A model generated the notes under the pieces. That model searched no databases. It was not told where the DNA came from and saw only the letters and a program-made list of their open reading frames with translations. Positions 8,982-17,794 of a stretch of DNA of 64,000 nt are shown piece by piece. Source of the DNA: Cupriavidus pauculus. Lineage in GTDB: Bacteria; Pseudomonadota; Gammaproteobacteria; Burkholderiales; Burkholderiaceae. The stretch is from contig NZ_PJRP01000025.1 in NCBI RefSeq assembly GCF_002858765.1, positions 16,154 to 80,153 on the forward strand, written 5' to 3'. Within the stretch, counting starts at the first letter, position 1; each line of letters opens with the position of its first letter. The position numbers were made by a program, and so were the translations under genes.

Positions 8982-10541
8982 TCAGCTCACCTGGCGGCCC
9001 TGGCCGCGCCAGTACTGCTCGCGCAGATCGCGCTTGAGGATCTTTCCGGCGGCCGACAGCGGCAGCGTCGGCCGGAACTCGAAACTCTTGGGGCACTTGT
9101 AGCTGGCCAGCGCGGCGCGGCAGTGCTCGCGCAGCGCCACATCGGACGGCGACTTCCCGGCGCGCGGCACCACCACCGCATGCACGGCCTCGCCCCAGCG
9201 TTCGTCGGGAATGCCGATCACCGCGCAGCTGGCCACGTCCGGGTGCAGCGACAGCACGCTCTCCACTTCGGCCGAATACACGTTCTCGCCACCGGTGACG
9301 ATCATGTCCTTGAGCCTGTCGACGATAAACAGGTAGCCGTCGTCATCCATGTAGCCGCCGTCGCCGGTGTAGAGCCAGCCGTCGCGCAGCGCCTGCGCGG
9401 TCTCTTGCGGGCGGTTCCAGTAGCCGCGCGTGATATTGGCGCCGCGCACGGTGATCTCGCCCACGGTGTTGCGCGGCACCTCGTTGCCCAGCGGATCGAC
9501 GATGCGCATCGTCACGCCGAAGCCGGCGCGGCCAGCCGATCGGTACAGGCCGCTGGCGCGGCCCGCCGTGCCATGGTTGTCGGGCGGATTGACGCTGATG
9601 ACCGGCGATGCCTCGGTCATGCCATAGGCGTGATAGAACGCGACGTGCGGCATGGTCGCCAGCGCGCGGTCCAGCACCCCGGCTGCAATGGGCGAGGCGC
9701 CGTAGTAAATGCGCTGCAGGCTCGACAGGTCGTGGTCGCCAAAGGCCGGATCGTCGAGCACGGCCTGCAGCATCGTCGGCACCATCATCAGTTCCTCGAT
9801 GCGCTCGCGCTCGATGGCCTGCAGCACCGCCGCCGGGGCAAAGCCCGGATGAATCACCTGCACGTCGCCGGCCACGATATGCCCGACCGCCCGCGCCATC
9901 GCGGCGGTATGGAACAGCGGTGCCACATGCAGCGACACGAAAGTGCCATGCCCGGCGCGAAACTCGGCCATGCGCGAGACCGCCGACGCCCATAGATTCA
10001 GGTGCGACTGCATGACGCCCTTGGGCTTGCCGGTGGTGCCACCGGTGTACATGATCGTGGCCAGGTCCTCGCCGCCACGGAACACGTCGGCCACCGGCGC
10101 GGCCCCGGCGATCAGCGCCTCGTAGTCGAGCATGCCGTCCGGCGCTTCCTGCTCGCCGGCGTAGAGGATGCGCGGCGGCCGCTTGGCGGTGGCCACGATG
10201 CCGGCCACCATCGGCACGAACTGGTCGTCGACGATCAGGATGCCGGTATCGCAGTCGTCCAGCGAGTAGACGATTTCCGGCACGCTCCAGCGGATATTGA
10301 CCGGGTTCAGCACGCCGCCGCCCCACCACACCGCCAGCATGTATTCGATATAGCGGTCCGAGTTCAGCGCCAGCATGCCCACGCGATCGCCGGGCGCCAT
10401 GCCCAGTGCCCGCAGCGCCCCGGCCAGCCGGGCCACGCGCTCGTGCAATGCCCGGAACGTGCGGGTGCGGCCGCCAAAGACGGTGGCACGGCTGTCCGGC
10501 GTCTGCTGCATGCAGCGATGCAGCCCCTGCGTCAGATACAT
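8982..10541 (-). CDS. AMP-dependent acyl-CoA synthetase, first gene of the leftward operon
   Basis: A 519-residue ANL-superfamily ligase with YTGGTTGKPKG, YGMTEASP, the hinge TGDGGYMDDDGY and a C-terminal SAAGKILK. It converts a carboxylate, ATP and CoA to acyl-CoA, AMP and pyrophosphate. The reading frame stays open far upstream because of high GC, but the ATG at 10541 has AAGGAG at the right spacing and matches the family start. It opens the operon ligase-thiolase-MaoC-MaoC-SDR-dehydrogenase (10541 down to 4836). Control probably lies in 10542-10748, which has two related operator-like palindromes. Confidence 0.93.
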   Translation of the reverse strand: MYLTQGLHRCMQQTPDSRATVFGGRTRTFRALHERVARLAGALRALGMAPGDRVGMLALNSDRYIEYMLAVWWGGGVLNPVNIRWSVPEIVYSLDDCDTGILIVDDQFVPMVAGIVATAKRPPRILYAGEQEAPDGMLDYEALIAGAAPVADVFRGGEDLATIMYTGGTTGKPKGVMQSHLNLWASAVSRMAEFRAGHGTFVSLHVAPLFHTAAMARAVGHIVAGDVQVIHPGFAPAAVLQAIERERIEELMMVPTMLQAVLDDPAFGDHDLSSLQRIYYGASPIAAGVLDRALATMPHVAFYHAYGMTEASPVISVNPPDNHGTAGRASGLYRSAGRAGFGVTMRIVDPLGNEVPRNTVGEITVRGANITRGYWNRPQETAQALRDGWLYTGDGGYMDDDGYLFIVDRLKDMIVTGGENVYSAEVESVLSLHPDVASCAVIGIPDERWGEAVHAVVVPRAGKSPSDVALREHCRAALASYKCPKSFEFRPTLPLSAAGKILKRDLREQYWRGQGRQVS

Positions 10542-10640
10542 GTCTCGTCTCCTTGATGTGATGCGAACGCCTGGTGCATTGCCGGGCGATGGGTGCCATG
10601 TCTCGGGAGTCGACTGTACGGACGCCCCCGCGCCGTGTCG

Positions 10641-10656
10641 TGCTCCGAACGAACCA
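10641..10656. promoter_or_regulatory. operator-like motif, imperfect copy
   Basis: TGCTCCGAACGAACCA matches the perfect palindrome at 10678-10693 in 14 of 16 positions, 37 bases away, inside the divergent promoter region between the ligase operon and the CoA-transferase gene. Paired sites of this form are typical of TetR-type repressors; no TetR gene is in the window, so the binding protein is unknown. Confidence 0.5.
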
Positions 10657-10664
10657 ATTTGCAT
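10654..10664 (-). promoter_or_regulatory. ATGCAAATTG-type motif, third copy
   Basis: Read on the minus strand this is ATGCAAATTGG, matching ten of the first eleven bases of the 12-mer found at 13060 and 16849. It overlaps the end of the imperfect palindrome at 10641-10656. Confidence 0.4.
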
Positions 10665-10677
10665 GCTGCAGTGCGAT

Positions 10678-10693
10678 TGGTCCGAACGGACCA
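10678..10693. promoter_or_regulatory. operator-like perfect palindrome
   Basis: TGGTCCG-AA-CGGACCA: seven-base arms around AA, 56 bases before the CoA-transferase start and 137 bases before the divergent ligase start. With the copy at 10641 it probably forms a shared operator for the two divergent transcription units. Confidence 0.55.
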
Positions 10694-10748
10694 AGACAGC
10701 CCCCGGCCCCGATGAAAGAATCGGCCGGACTTCAACACCACGGGTGAC

Positions 10749-11954
10749 ATGGGCATGAGCGGACCGCTGGCAGGACTGAGGATTCTCGATTTTTCGACGC
10801 TGCTGCCCGGGCCGTTCGCCACCCTGGCGCTGGCAGACCTGGGGGCCGACGTGATCCGGATCGAGGCGCCCACGCGTGCCGATCCCGTGCGGCGGCTGGC
10901 GCCGCAACGCCATGGCGTTGCGGCCGTTCACGCCTGGCTCAACCGGAACAAGCGTTCGCTGGCGCTGGATCTCAAGCAGCCGGAGGCCATCGGCATCGTG
11001 CATCGGCTGCTGCGCACGCATGACGTCGTGGTCGAGCAGTTCCGTCCCGGCGTCATGGCGCGCCTGGGCCTGGGCTACGACCAGCTGCGCGCCATCAACC
11101 CGGCGCTGATCTACTGCTCCATCACCGGCTACGGCCAGGACGGCCCCTACCGCGACCGGGCCGGCCACGACATCAACTACCTGGCCATAGCCGGCGCGGC
11201 CAGCTACAACGGCCACGACAAACCCGCCCCGCTGGGCATCCAGGTGGCCGATATCGCTGGCGGCAGCCTGCACGCCAGCGTGGCCATCTTGGCGGCACTG
11301 GCGCACCGTCACCGCACCGGCGAGGGCCAGCATGTGGATGTCAGCATGACCGACGCCGCATTCAGCCTGAACGCCATGTCGGGCGCCGCCTACCTGGCCG
11401 GCGGCCGCGCGCCGCGCCCGGGGTCCGAACGGCTCAACGGCGGTGCCTTCTATGACTACTACGCCACCGCCGACGGCCGGCATTTCTCGGTCGGCAGCCT
11501 GGAACCGCAGTTCCTGCAGCGCTTCTGCGATGCAATGGGGCACCCCGAATGGTTCGCGCTGGCGCAGTCCGACATGCCGCGCCTGAAGCACGAGATCGCC
11601 AGCGCGTTCGCCAGCCAGCCCTTTGCACACTGGTGCGCGCTGTTTGCCGAGGCGGACTGCTGCGTGGAGCCCGTGCTCACGCTGGAGGAATCGGCCTGCC
11701 ATCCGCAGTTGCGCGCGCGCCGCATGGTGATCGACGTGCCGGTGGCCGGCACGGCCGACGGCGGAAACCCAGCCGACACGCTGCCCCAGATCGCCCATCC
11801 CGTGCGCTACTCGGCAACGCCGCCGGCATACCGGCACGCCGGAGAGACGCTAGGCCGACAAAGCCGGACGATCCTGGCCGAACTGGGCTACGGCGATGCC
11901 GATGTGGCGGCACTGGCCGCAGCAGGCGTGATCGCGTCGGGCGAAACCCCATGA
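10749..11954 (+). CDS. class III CoA-transferase (CaiB/BaiF family)
   Basis: A 401-residue family III CoA-transferase. It begins with the typical LAGLRILDFS...LPGPFATLALADLGADVIRIE block, and the aspartate of GHDINYLAI is the expected acyl-carrying residue. It should move CoA between acids, for instance from succinyl-CoA or acetyl-CoA to the pathway substrate. A second in-frame ATG is two codons downstream (10755); the ribosome site is weak for both. The stop overlaps an ATG (11951) in the next frame, so the Bug binding-protein gene that follows is in the same operon. Confidence 0.9.
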   Translation: MGMSGPLAGLRILDFSTLLPGPFATLALADLGADVIRIEAPTRADPVRRLAPQRHGVAAVHAWLNRNKRSLALDLKQPEAIGIVHRLLRTHDVVVEQFRPGVMARLGLGYDQLRAINPALIYCSITGYGQDGPYRDRAGHDINYLAIAGAASYNGHDKPAPLGIQVADIAGGSLHASVAILAALAHRHRTGEGQHVDVSMTDAAFSLNAMSGAAYLAGGRAPRPGSERLNGGAFYDYYATADGRHFSVGSLEPQFLQRFCDAMGHPEWFALAQSDMPRLKHEIASAFASQPFAHWCALFAEADCCVEPVLTLEESACHPQLRARRMVIDVPVAGTADGGNPADTLPQIAHPVRYSATPPAYRHAGETLGRQSRTILAELGYGDADVAALAAAGVIASGETP

Positions 11955-11977
11955 CAGACCAGACCAAGGAGACTGAC

Positions 11978-12964
11978 ATGCAGCACAGCAGGAGACACTG
12001 GCTCGGCCAGGCCGCGGCATTGGGTGGCGCGGCGGCGCTGGCAAGCTGGCCCGCGCGGGGCGACAGCGCCTATCCGGGCCGGCCGTTGCGGCTGGTGGTG
12101 CCCTATCCGGCGGGTGGCGGCACCGACACCATCGCGCGCCTGATCGGGCAGCAGCTGGCGCAGGCCTGGAAGCAGCCCGTGGTGGTGGACAACAAGCCCG
12201 GCGCCAGCGGCATCCTTGGCAACGATATCGTCGCCAAGGCCGCGCCCGACGGCTACACGCTGCTGCTGGCCATCACCGCGATGATCCAGTCGCCCAGCCT
12301 GTACCGGAAGATGCCCTACAACGTGGAGCGCGACTTCCTGCCCGTGTCGCTGGTGGCGCGCTCGTCCGACCTGTTCGTGGTGCCAACCCGCGTGCCGGCC
12401 CACACGCTGGCCGAATTCATCGCGCTGGCCAAGGCAAGCCCCGGCAAGCTCAGCTATGGTTCATACGGCAACGGCACGTCGTCGCACCTGCATGGCGAGC
12501 AGTTCAAGATCCAGGCCGGCATCGACATCGTCCATATCCCGTACAAGGGCGCGGCGCCGCTGGTCAGCGACATTCTTGGCGGACAGGTGGATTCCGCGTT
12601 TGTCGACGTCACCTCGGCCAACAGCTACCTGGCCGGTGGCAAGTTCCGCGTGCTGGGCATCACGGGCACGCAGCGGCACGCGGCGCTGCCGGCCGTCCCC
12701 ACGTTCTCGGAAGCCGGCCTGCGCGGATTCGAGCCCAATGGCTGGTTCGGCATCTTCTTGCCCGCCGGCACACCGCGCCCGATCGCCGACCGGCTGGCCG
12801 CCGAGATCGGGCGGATCGTGAAGCAGCCCGAGGTGTCGCAGCGACTTGCCGCCATGGGCCTGCAGCCGGTGGCCTCCAGCCCGGCCGAACTGGCCACGGT
12901 GGTCAGCAGCGACACCCCGAAATGGGCGGAGATCGTCCGCACCGCGCGCATCCAGCTCGACTGA
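11978..12964 (+). CDS. Bug-family (TTT) periplasmic solute-binding protein
   Basis: A 328-residue tripartite-tricarboxylate-transporter substrate receptor. The N-terminus has SRRHWLGQAAALGG followed by a hydrophobic stretch, a Tat-type export signal. The family blocks PYPAGGGTDTIAR and PYKGAAP are present. It should bind an organic acid in the periplasm. AAGGAG seven bases upstream selects the ATG at 11978 over the in-frame ATG at 11951. No TctA/TctB membrane genes are nearby, so it must use one encoded elsewhere or act as a sensor. Confidence 0.9.
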   Translation: MQHSRRHWLGQAAALGGAAALASWPARGDSAYPGRPLRLVVPYPAGGGTDTIARLIGQQLAQAWKQPVVVDNKPGASGILGNDIVAKAAPDGYTLLLAITAMIQSPSLYRKMPYNVERDFLPVSLVARSSDLFVVPTRVPAHTLAEFIALAKASPGKLSYGSYGNGTSSHLHGEQFKIQAGIDIVHIPYKGAAPLVSDILGGQVDSAFVDVTSANSYLAGGKFRVLGITGTQRHAALPAVPTFSEAGLRGFEPNGWFGIFLPAGTPRPIADRLAAEIGRIVKQPEVSQRLAAMGLQPVASSPAELATVVSSDTPKWAEIVRTARIQLD

Positions 12965-13059
12965 AGGCCCGACTGAAGGCTCGGCTAAGGGCTTGACGGG
13001 CAAGGCAGGACGGGGGTCGGCGCCCCCGCTATCGCTTCAACAAAGCCCACCTTCAACAA

Positions 13060-13071
13060 ATGCAAATTGCC
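13060..13071 (+). promoter_or_regulatory. ATGCAAATTGCC motif, first copy
   Basis: An exact 12-mer also present at 16849-16860. It lies 64 bases before the ATG of the next Bug gene. The flanking bases CAA-A also agree. The core GCAAATTGC is close to a palindrome, as expected of a regulator site. Confidence 0.45.
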
Positions 13072-13134
13072 TGACCGGCGGGCGTGTCGCAAAGTCTCTC
13101 CAACAACAGCCTGATACAGAAACAGGAGGAGACG

Positions 13135-14097
13135 ATGCTGCGAATCATGCTTGCCGGCGCGGTGCTGGCGCTGGCCCACGGAGCGGCCCTGGCCGACACC
13201 TATCCCTCGCGCCCGGTGCGCCTGCTGGTCGGCTATGCGCCGGGCGGCCCCGTGGACACCGCCGCGCGCATCTACGCGGACTACATGGGCCGCGTGCTCA
13301 AGCAGCCGGTCATCGTCGACAACCGCGCCGGTGCCAGCGGCGCTATCGCGGCCGGCATGACCACCAGCGCCAAGCCGGACGGCTACACGCTCTATTTCGT
13401 GGCCAGCCCCACGATGACGATGACGCCGCTGATCCAGAAATCGGTCAGCTTCAAGCCGGCGCAGGACTTCAGCTACGTGGGCCTGATCACCGACTACACC
13501 AACGTCCTGCTGATCAACAAGGATTTCCCGGCCAAGAACGTGGACGAACTGGTGTCGTACGCGCGCAAGCATCCGGGCGACGTGAGCTTCGGCTCGGCCG
13601 GCATCGGGGCGTCGAACCACCTGTCCGCCGAACTGCTGGCGCAGATGACCGGCGTAAAGATGCTGCATGTGCCGTACAAGGGCAACGCGCCGGCCATGGC
13701 CGACGTCATCAGCGGCAAGGTCACGTTCATGTTCGATATCACCGGCACGGCCATCGGCCATATCCAGGGCGGCAAGGTGCGCGCGCTGGCCGTGACGTCC
13801 AAGACCCGCAACGCTGCGCTGCCGACGGTGCCCACGCTGATCGAATCTGGGCTCAAGCAATATGACCTGACAGGCTGGTACGGCCTGGTGGGTCCGCTCG
13901 GCATGCCCGCCGATGTCACCGACCGGCTGGTCAAGGCCCAGCAGACCGTTGGGCAGGACCCCGCGTTCCGCGCCCGCATGACCGATGGCGGCTACGACCT
14001 CAACATTACAGGCCCGGCGCCGCTGCAAGACCGCATCAAGAAGGAACTGGCCCTGTGGGGCAACGTGGTCAAGACGGCCAATATCGAGGTGGAATAA
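13135..14097 (+). CDS. Bug-family (TTT) periplasmic solute-binding protein
   Basis: A 320-residue extracytoplasmic receptor with a classical Sec signal peptide (MLRIMLAGAVLALAHG, cleavage after ALA). Family blocks YAPGGPVDTAAR and PYKGNAPA are visible. The ATG at 13135 has AGGAGGA upstream; a GTG at 13084 would add an unlikely hydrophilic extension before the signal peptide. It is likely co-transcribed with the ligase gene that follows, suggesting binding of the acid which that ligase activates. A shared 12-mer sits 64 bases upstream. Confidence 0.9.
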   Translation: MLRIMLAGAVLALAHGAALADTYPSRPVRLLVGYAPGGPVDTAARIYADYMGRVLKQPVIVDNRAGASGAIAAGMTTSAKPDGYTLYFVASPTMTMTPLIQKSVSFKPAQDFSYVGLITDYTNVLLINKDFPAKNVDELVSYARKHPGDVSFGSAGIGASNHLSAELLAQMTGVKMLHVPYKGNAPAMADVISGKVTFMFDITGTAIGHIQGGKVRALAVTSKTRNAALPTVPTLIESGLKQYDLTGWYGLVGPLGMPADVTDRLVKAQQTVGQDPAFRARMTDGGYDLNITGPAPLQDRIKKELALWGNVVKTANIEVE

Positions 14098-14262
14098 GCC
14101 GGCCGGCCCGGGCAGCACCGTTCCGCCCGGGCGAAGTACCGCTTTCCCGATGACGAATTGCGCAGCCTTCGGGCTGGCCATACACTGCGACGAGCCGGTA
14201 TCCGCCTGACGGCGAAGCCGGCGCCACTCCGAAATCCACTCTCTGCAAAGGACTTGAGCGAG

Positions 14263-15795
14263 ATGCCGCAGGACCGAGCCATCGCGAATCGCATCAGCGA
14301 CATTCCCCGCCATTGGGCAGCCCATGCGCCCGACCACGTGGCCGTGCATGAAGGCGAGCGCACGGTGAGCTTTGCGCAACTCTGGGAAGGCGTCGGGCTG
14401 GCGCGGCAGTATCTGGAATCCCAGGGGGTTGGCACCGGCGACCGCGTCATGATTACCGGCGAGAACTGCCTGGCCGTCATCACGCTGGTCTTTGCGCTGT
14501 CCGAACTGGGCGCGTGGCCGGTGGTGACCAATGCCCGGTTGACGGCCCGCGAGATCGAGGAAATCCGCGCGCACTGTACGCCCCGGCTGATGCTGTTCAC
14601 GCACGCGGCGTCCCCCGATGCCCTGCGCCACGGCCTGCGCTACCGCGCCCGCGAGATCGCGCCGCCGGGGCTGGGCCCGCTGATGGCCGCCGATGTGGAC
14701 GACCGCAGCGAGCGCGAGCCGCAGGCGCTGGCGCACGAGGTGGCCGCGCTGATCTACACGTCCGGCACCACGGGCCAGCCCAAGGGCGTGATGGTCACGC
14801 ATCGCGGCCTGCTGCACTATGCGCGCGTCACGGCCGACACCCGCAAGATCGGGCCGGGCGACTGCGCCTACGCCGTGATGCCGATGTCCCATATTTTCGG
14901 GCTCGCCACGCTGCTGCTGGCCACCTTCCAGGGCGGCGGCAGCCTGTACCTGGTGGCCCGGTTCAACGTCACCGACGCGTGCGCCGCGCTGCAACGCGAG
15001 GCCATCTCGATCCTGCAGGGCGTGCCGGCCATGTTCAGCCGTATCCTGGCGCACCTGCAGAAGCAGGGCATCGCCACCCTGCACCCCAAACGCCTGCGCT
15101 ATCTCTATACCGGTGGCGGGCCGCTGGAGCCCACGCTCAAGCGCAACGTCGAAGCCGTGTTCGGCCAGCCGCTGCACCATGGCTATGGCATGACCGAATA
15201 CGCGGGCTCGCTGTTCATCACCCGCATGGACCGCCCGCGCAGCGACTGCTCCGCCGGCGAGATTGTCGAAGGGGCCGAACTGCGCATCGTGGGCGCCAAC
15301 GGCGAAACAGTGCCGCCGGGCACGGCTGGCGAACTGTGGGTGAAAGGCCCCGGGGTCATGCGCGGCTACTATCGCGATCCGGCGCAGACGGCGGAAGCCC
15401 TGCGCCCGGAAGGCTGGCTCAACACGGGCGATATTGGCCGACTGGGGCCCGATGGCGCGCTGTATATCGTCGGGCGCACGCGCGACCTGATCATCCGCTC
15501 AGGCTTCAGCGTCTATCCGATCGAGGTGGAATCGGTCATCAACACGCACCCGGCGGTGCGGCTGTCCGCCGTGGTCGGCAGGCCGGCGGCCGATGGCAAC
15601 GAGGAGATCGTGGCGTTCGTGGAGCTTCGAGAGGGCGAGACGTTCGATGCTGGCGAACTGCACGCCTATCTTGCGGAGCGGCTGTCGCCCTACAAGCGCC
15701 CCGTGCAGATCGTGCGCGTACCGGCCATTCCCACGACCGCCAGCGGCAAGCTGCACAAGCACCAGTTGCGCGGCATCGTCGCCGAGATGGCCTAG
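14263..15795 (+). CDS. AMP-dependent acyl-CoA synthetase
   Basis: A 510-residue ANL ligase with YTSGTTGQPKG, HHGYGMTEYAGS, TGDIGRLGPDGALY, RSGFSVYPIEVE and the C-terminal TASGKLHKH. It is the closest visible relative of the ligase at 18775-20304; they share GYGMTEYAGS/GYGLSEYAGS and the hinge pattern, and each adjoins a Bug gene, which suggests duplication of a binding-protein-plus-ligase unit. The ATG at 14263 aligns with the start of that relative; a TTG at 14158 would add an unlikely extension. The 165 bases upstream contain a GCCCGGGC hairpin after the Bug gene but no T-tract. Confidence 0.9.
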   Translation: MPQDRAIANRISDIPRHWAAHAPDHVAVHEGERTVSFAQLWEGVGLARQYLESQGVGTGDRVMITGENCLAVITLVFALSELGAWPVVTNARLTAREIEEIRAHCTPRLMLFTHAASPDALRHGLRYRAREIAPPGLGPLMAADVDDRSEREPQALAHEVAALIYTSGTTGQPKGVMVTHRGLLHYARVTADTRKIGPGDCAYAVMPMSHIFGLATLLLATFQGGGSLYLVARFNVTDACAALQREAISILQGVPAMFSRILAHLQKQGIATLHPKRLRYLYTGGGPLEPTLKRNVEAVFGQPLHHGYGMTEYAGSLFITRMDRPRSDCSAGEIVEGAELRIVGANGETVPPGTAGELWVKGPGVMRGYYRDPAQTAEALRPEGWLNTGDIGRLGPDGALYIVGRTRDLIIRSGFSVYPIEVESVINTHPAVRLSAVVGRPAADGNEEIVAFVELREGETFDAGELHAYLAERLSPYKRPVQIVRVPAIPTTASGKLHKHQLRGIVAEMA

Positions 15796-15837
15796 GGTTC
15801 AGGCATTCGGGCATTCGGGCACCCAGGCACCCGGCCA

Positions 15838-16740
15838 TCAGGCCGGGTTGCCGGTGCCGTCTTCCACCAGCAGGTCCACCAGCTTGCGTGCGAACACCGG
15901 CAGCGCGTCCAGGTCCGCCACGCAAATCTGCAGCTTGCGCTCGGCCCAATCGTCCTCGATCTGCACGATATTGAGCGCCATGGTCTGCGCATGGCGGCGC
16001 GCCGTGCTCTCCGGCAGCACGCCGATGCCAACGTTGGCCTCGATCATGCGCCCCGCCGTCTCGAAATTGCTGACCTGGATGCGCCAATGCAACTGGCGCT
16101 GCAGGTCGGAGGCCGCGCGTTTCAGGAAGTTGTGGATCGCGCTGTCCTCGGGCAGGCCGATGAAGTCGTAGTCGAGCGTCTCGACAAACCGCACGCGCTT
16201 GCGCTGGGCCAACGGGTGGCTCAACGCCGTGGCCAGTACCAGGCGGTCCAGCCGGTAGGGCATCACTTCGAGTCCTTCCATGTTGACGCCGCTGGCAGCG
16301 ATGCCGATATCGACCATGCCTTCCTGCACGGCCCGTACGATGTCCGGGCTGAGCCGCTCGCGGATGTCGACGGTCACGTCGGGATGATTGACCAGGTACG
16401 TACGCAGCACCCCCGGCAGGAACTCGCTCATGGCCGTGGTGTTGGCGAATACGCGCACATGCCCCTTGATGCCCGACGCATACTCCTGCAGGTCGCCGCT
16501 CAGTTGCTCGATCTGCCGCAGCACGCGGCGCGCGTGGGCCAGCAGCGTCTCGCCGGCGGGCGTGACCTTGACGCCCTGGCTGCTGCGGCTCAGCAGCTTG
16601 ACGCCCACCTGCTCTTCCAGGTTCTTGATGCGCGTGCTGGCCGCCGGCAGCGACAGGTGGCAACGTTCTGCACCGCGGGTCAGGCTGCTGGCTTCCGCAA
16701 TATGCGTGAAGAGATTCAGATCGACCAGATCGAAGCGCAT
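15838..16740 (-). CDS. LysR-family transcriptional regulator
   Basis: A 300-residue LysR-type regulator. The N-terminal helix-turn-helix (DLNLFTHIAEASSLTRGAERCHLSLPAASTR, given in part) is followed by a substrate-binding region. It is divergent from the enoyl-CoA hydratase gene at 16914, the usual arrangement for a LysR protein and its target. The 173-base gap holds one copy of the 12-mer that also occurs before the Bug gene at 13135, so this protein is a candidate for control of both. It converges on the ligase gene with a 42-base gap of short GGCA-type repeats. Confidence 0.92.
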   Translation of the reverse strand: MRFDLVDLNLFTHIAEASSLTRGAERCHLSLPAASTRIKNLEEQVGVKLLSRSSQGVKVTPAGETLLAHARRVLRQIEQLSGDLQEYASGIKGHVRVFANTTAMSEFLPGVLRTYLVNHPDVTVDIRERLSPDIVRAVQEGMVDIGIAASGVNMEGLEVMPYRLDRLVLATALSHPLAQRKRVRFVETLDYDFIGLPEDSAIHNFLKRAASDLQRQLHWRIQVSNFETAGRMIEANVGIGVLPESTARRHAQTMALNIVQIEDDWAERKLQICVADLDALPVFARKLVDLLVEDGTGNPA

Positions 16741-16848
16741 TGTCGTTGTCTCCAGGGTAGCCGACGATTATCCCCCGAACGCCGGCATTTTTTCCATTCT
16801 CGCAATTACGGAGGTGTCTTCACTGCCGGCGAATGCCGGATTCAAAAC

Positions 16849-16860
16849 ATGCAAATTGCC
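16849..16860 (+). promoter_or_regulatory. ATGCAAATTGCC motif, second copy
   Basis: Identical to the 12-mer at 13060-13071; the 18-base context agrees in 16 positions. It lies 54 bases before the enoyl-CoA hydratase ATG, in the divergent gap with the LysR gene. Confidence 0.5.
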
Positions 16861-16913
16861 GCGCGGCCGCGCATGGGTCAAGCTGTGCCATCGAACCCTC
16901 ATGGAGACACCCG

Positions 16914-17708
16914 ATGGCAGAAGAACAGACCCTGCTGGTGGACATCGCGGACGGCATTGCCACGCTGACGCTGAACCGCCCCCAGTACAAGAACGCGCTG
17001 AACGGGCCGATGCGCGACGCCCTGCGCGAAGCCGTGCAGCAGATCCGCGCCGACCGTACGGTACGCGCCGTGGTGCTGCGCGGTGCCGGCACCGACTTCT
17101 GCTCGGGTGGCGATATCCGCGCCATGAACGTCACCGATGCCGCATCCGGCCGCAACCGCATGGACGACCTGCACGGCTGGATCGCCCTGCTCGTCGACCT
17201 GGACCGCCCGGTCGTGGCGGCGGTGGATGGCGTGGCGTACGGTGCCGGCTTCAGCCTGGCACTGTTGGCCGATTTCATCGTGGCCACGCCGCGCGCACGC
17301 TTCTGCATGCCGTTCATGAAGGTTGGCCTGGTGCCCGATTGCGGCGCGCTGTACACGCTGCCACGCGTGGTGGGCATGGCGCGCGCCCGGGACCTGGTCT
17401 TCAGCGCGCGCGAAGTGGGCGCGGAAGAAGCCAGGCAGATCGGGGCGGTGTTCGAGATCGTCGAGCAGGAGCAGCTTTACGCCCGCGCCGACCAGCTCGC
17501 ACGCGGCCTGGCGGGCGCGTCGCCCGTGGCGTTCGCGCTCACCAAGCGTGCGCTGAACCAGTCGAATGCCGCCGACTTGCGCACCATGCTGGAACTGGAA
17601 TCGCTCGGTCAGGGCATCGCGTTCACCACCGACTACCACCACGAGGCCGTGCGCCGCTTCAAGGAAAAGGAAACGCCACTGTTCCAGTGGCCAACTTCGG
17701 CAGACTGA
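16914..17708 (+). CDS. enoyl-CoA hydratase/isomerase (crotonase family)
   Basis: A 264-residue crotonase-fold protein. The first oxyanion-hole block is DFCSGGDIRAM and the second is DGVAYGAGFSLALLADF; KVGLVPDCGALYTLPR resembles the PaaG-like group, where a Glu is replaced by Asp, so an isomerase is as likely as a hydratase. GGAG precedes the ATG at 16914; the longer frame upstream is not supported. It stands alone between the divergent LysR gene and the convergent Bug gene, with the hairpin repeat at 17715 just downstream. Confidence 0.9.
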   Translation: MAEEQTLLVDIADGIATLTLNRPQYKNALNGPMRDALREAVQQIRADRTVRAVVLRGAGTDFCSGGDIRAMNVTDAASGRNRMDDLHGWIALLVDLDRPVVAAVDGVAYGAGFSLALLADFIVATPRARFCMPFMKVGLVPDCGALYTLPRVVGMARARDLVFSAREVGAEEARQIGAVFEIVEQEQLYARADQLARGLAGASPVAFALTKRALNQSNAADLRTMLELESLGQGIAFTTDYHHEAVRRFKEKETPLFQWPTSAD

Positions 17709-17714
17709 GGATTG

Positions 17715-17767
17715 CTCCCCTCTCCCGCCCGATGGTGTGCGCCCTTCTCCCACTTCATGGGAGAAGG
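17715..17767. repeat. degenerate copy of the CTCCCCTCTCCC hairpin repeat
   Basis: It contains CTCCCCTCTCCC at 17715-17726 and a perfect hairpin with ten-base arms CCTTCTCCCA (17743-17752) and TGGGAGAAGG (17758-17767). It lies between convergent genes, as does the related palindrome at 4790-4820. Confidence 0.6.
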
Positions 17768-17794
17768 CTGCGCATGGTCACGGCCTTCGCTCTC

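Noticed and set aside
8982..11837. 951-codon open frame on the minus strand that includes the acyl-CoA ligase
   Set aside because: Only the part below 10541 has ligase motifs; the rest is antisense to the CoA-transferase gene and is open because of high GC at third positions.
13010..13032. GGGGG/CCCCC hairpin after the Bug gene
   Set aside because: Short stem and no T-tract; transcription into the next gene seems possible.
15796..15837. short GGCATTCGGGCATTCGGG direct repeat between convergent genes
   Set aside because: Only two to three imperfect units; not a CRISPR or a recognised repeat family.
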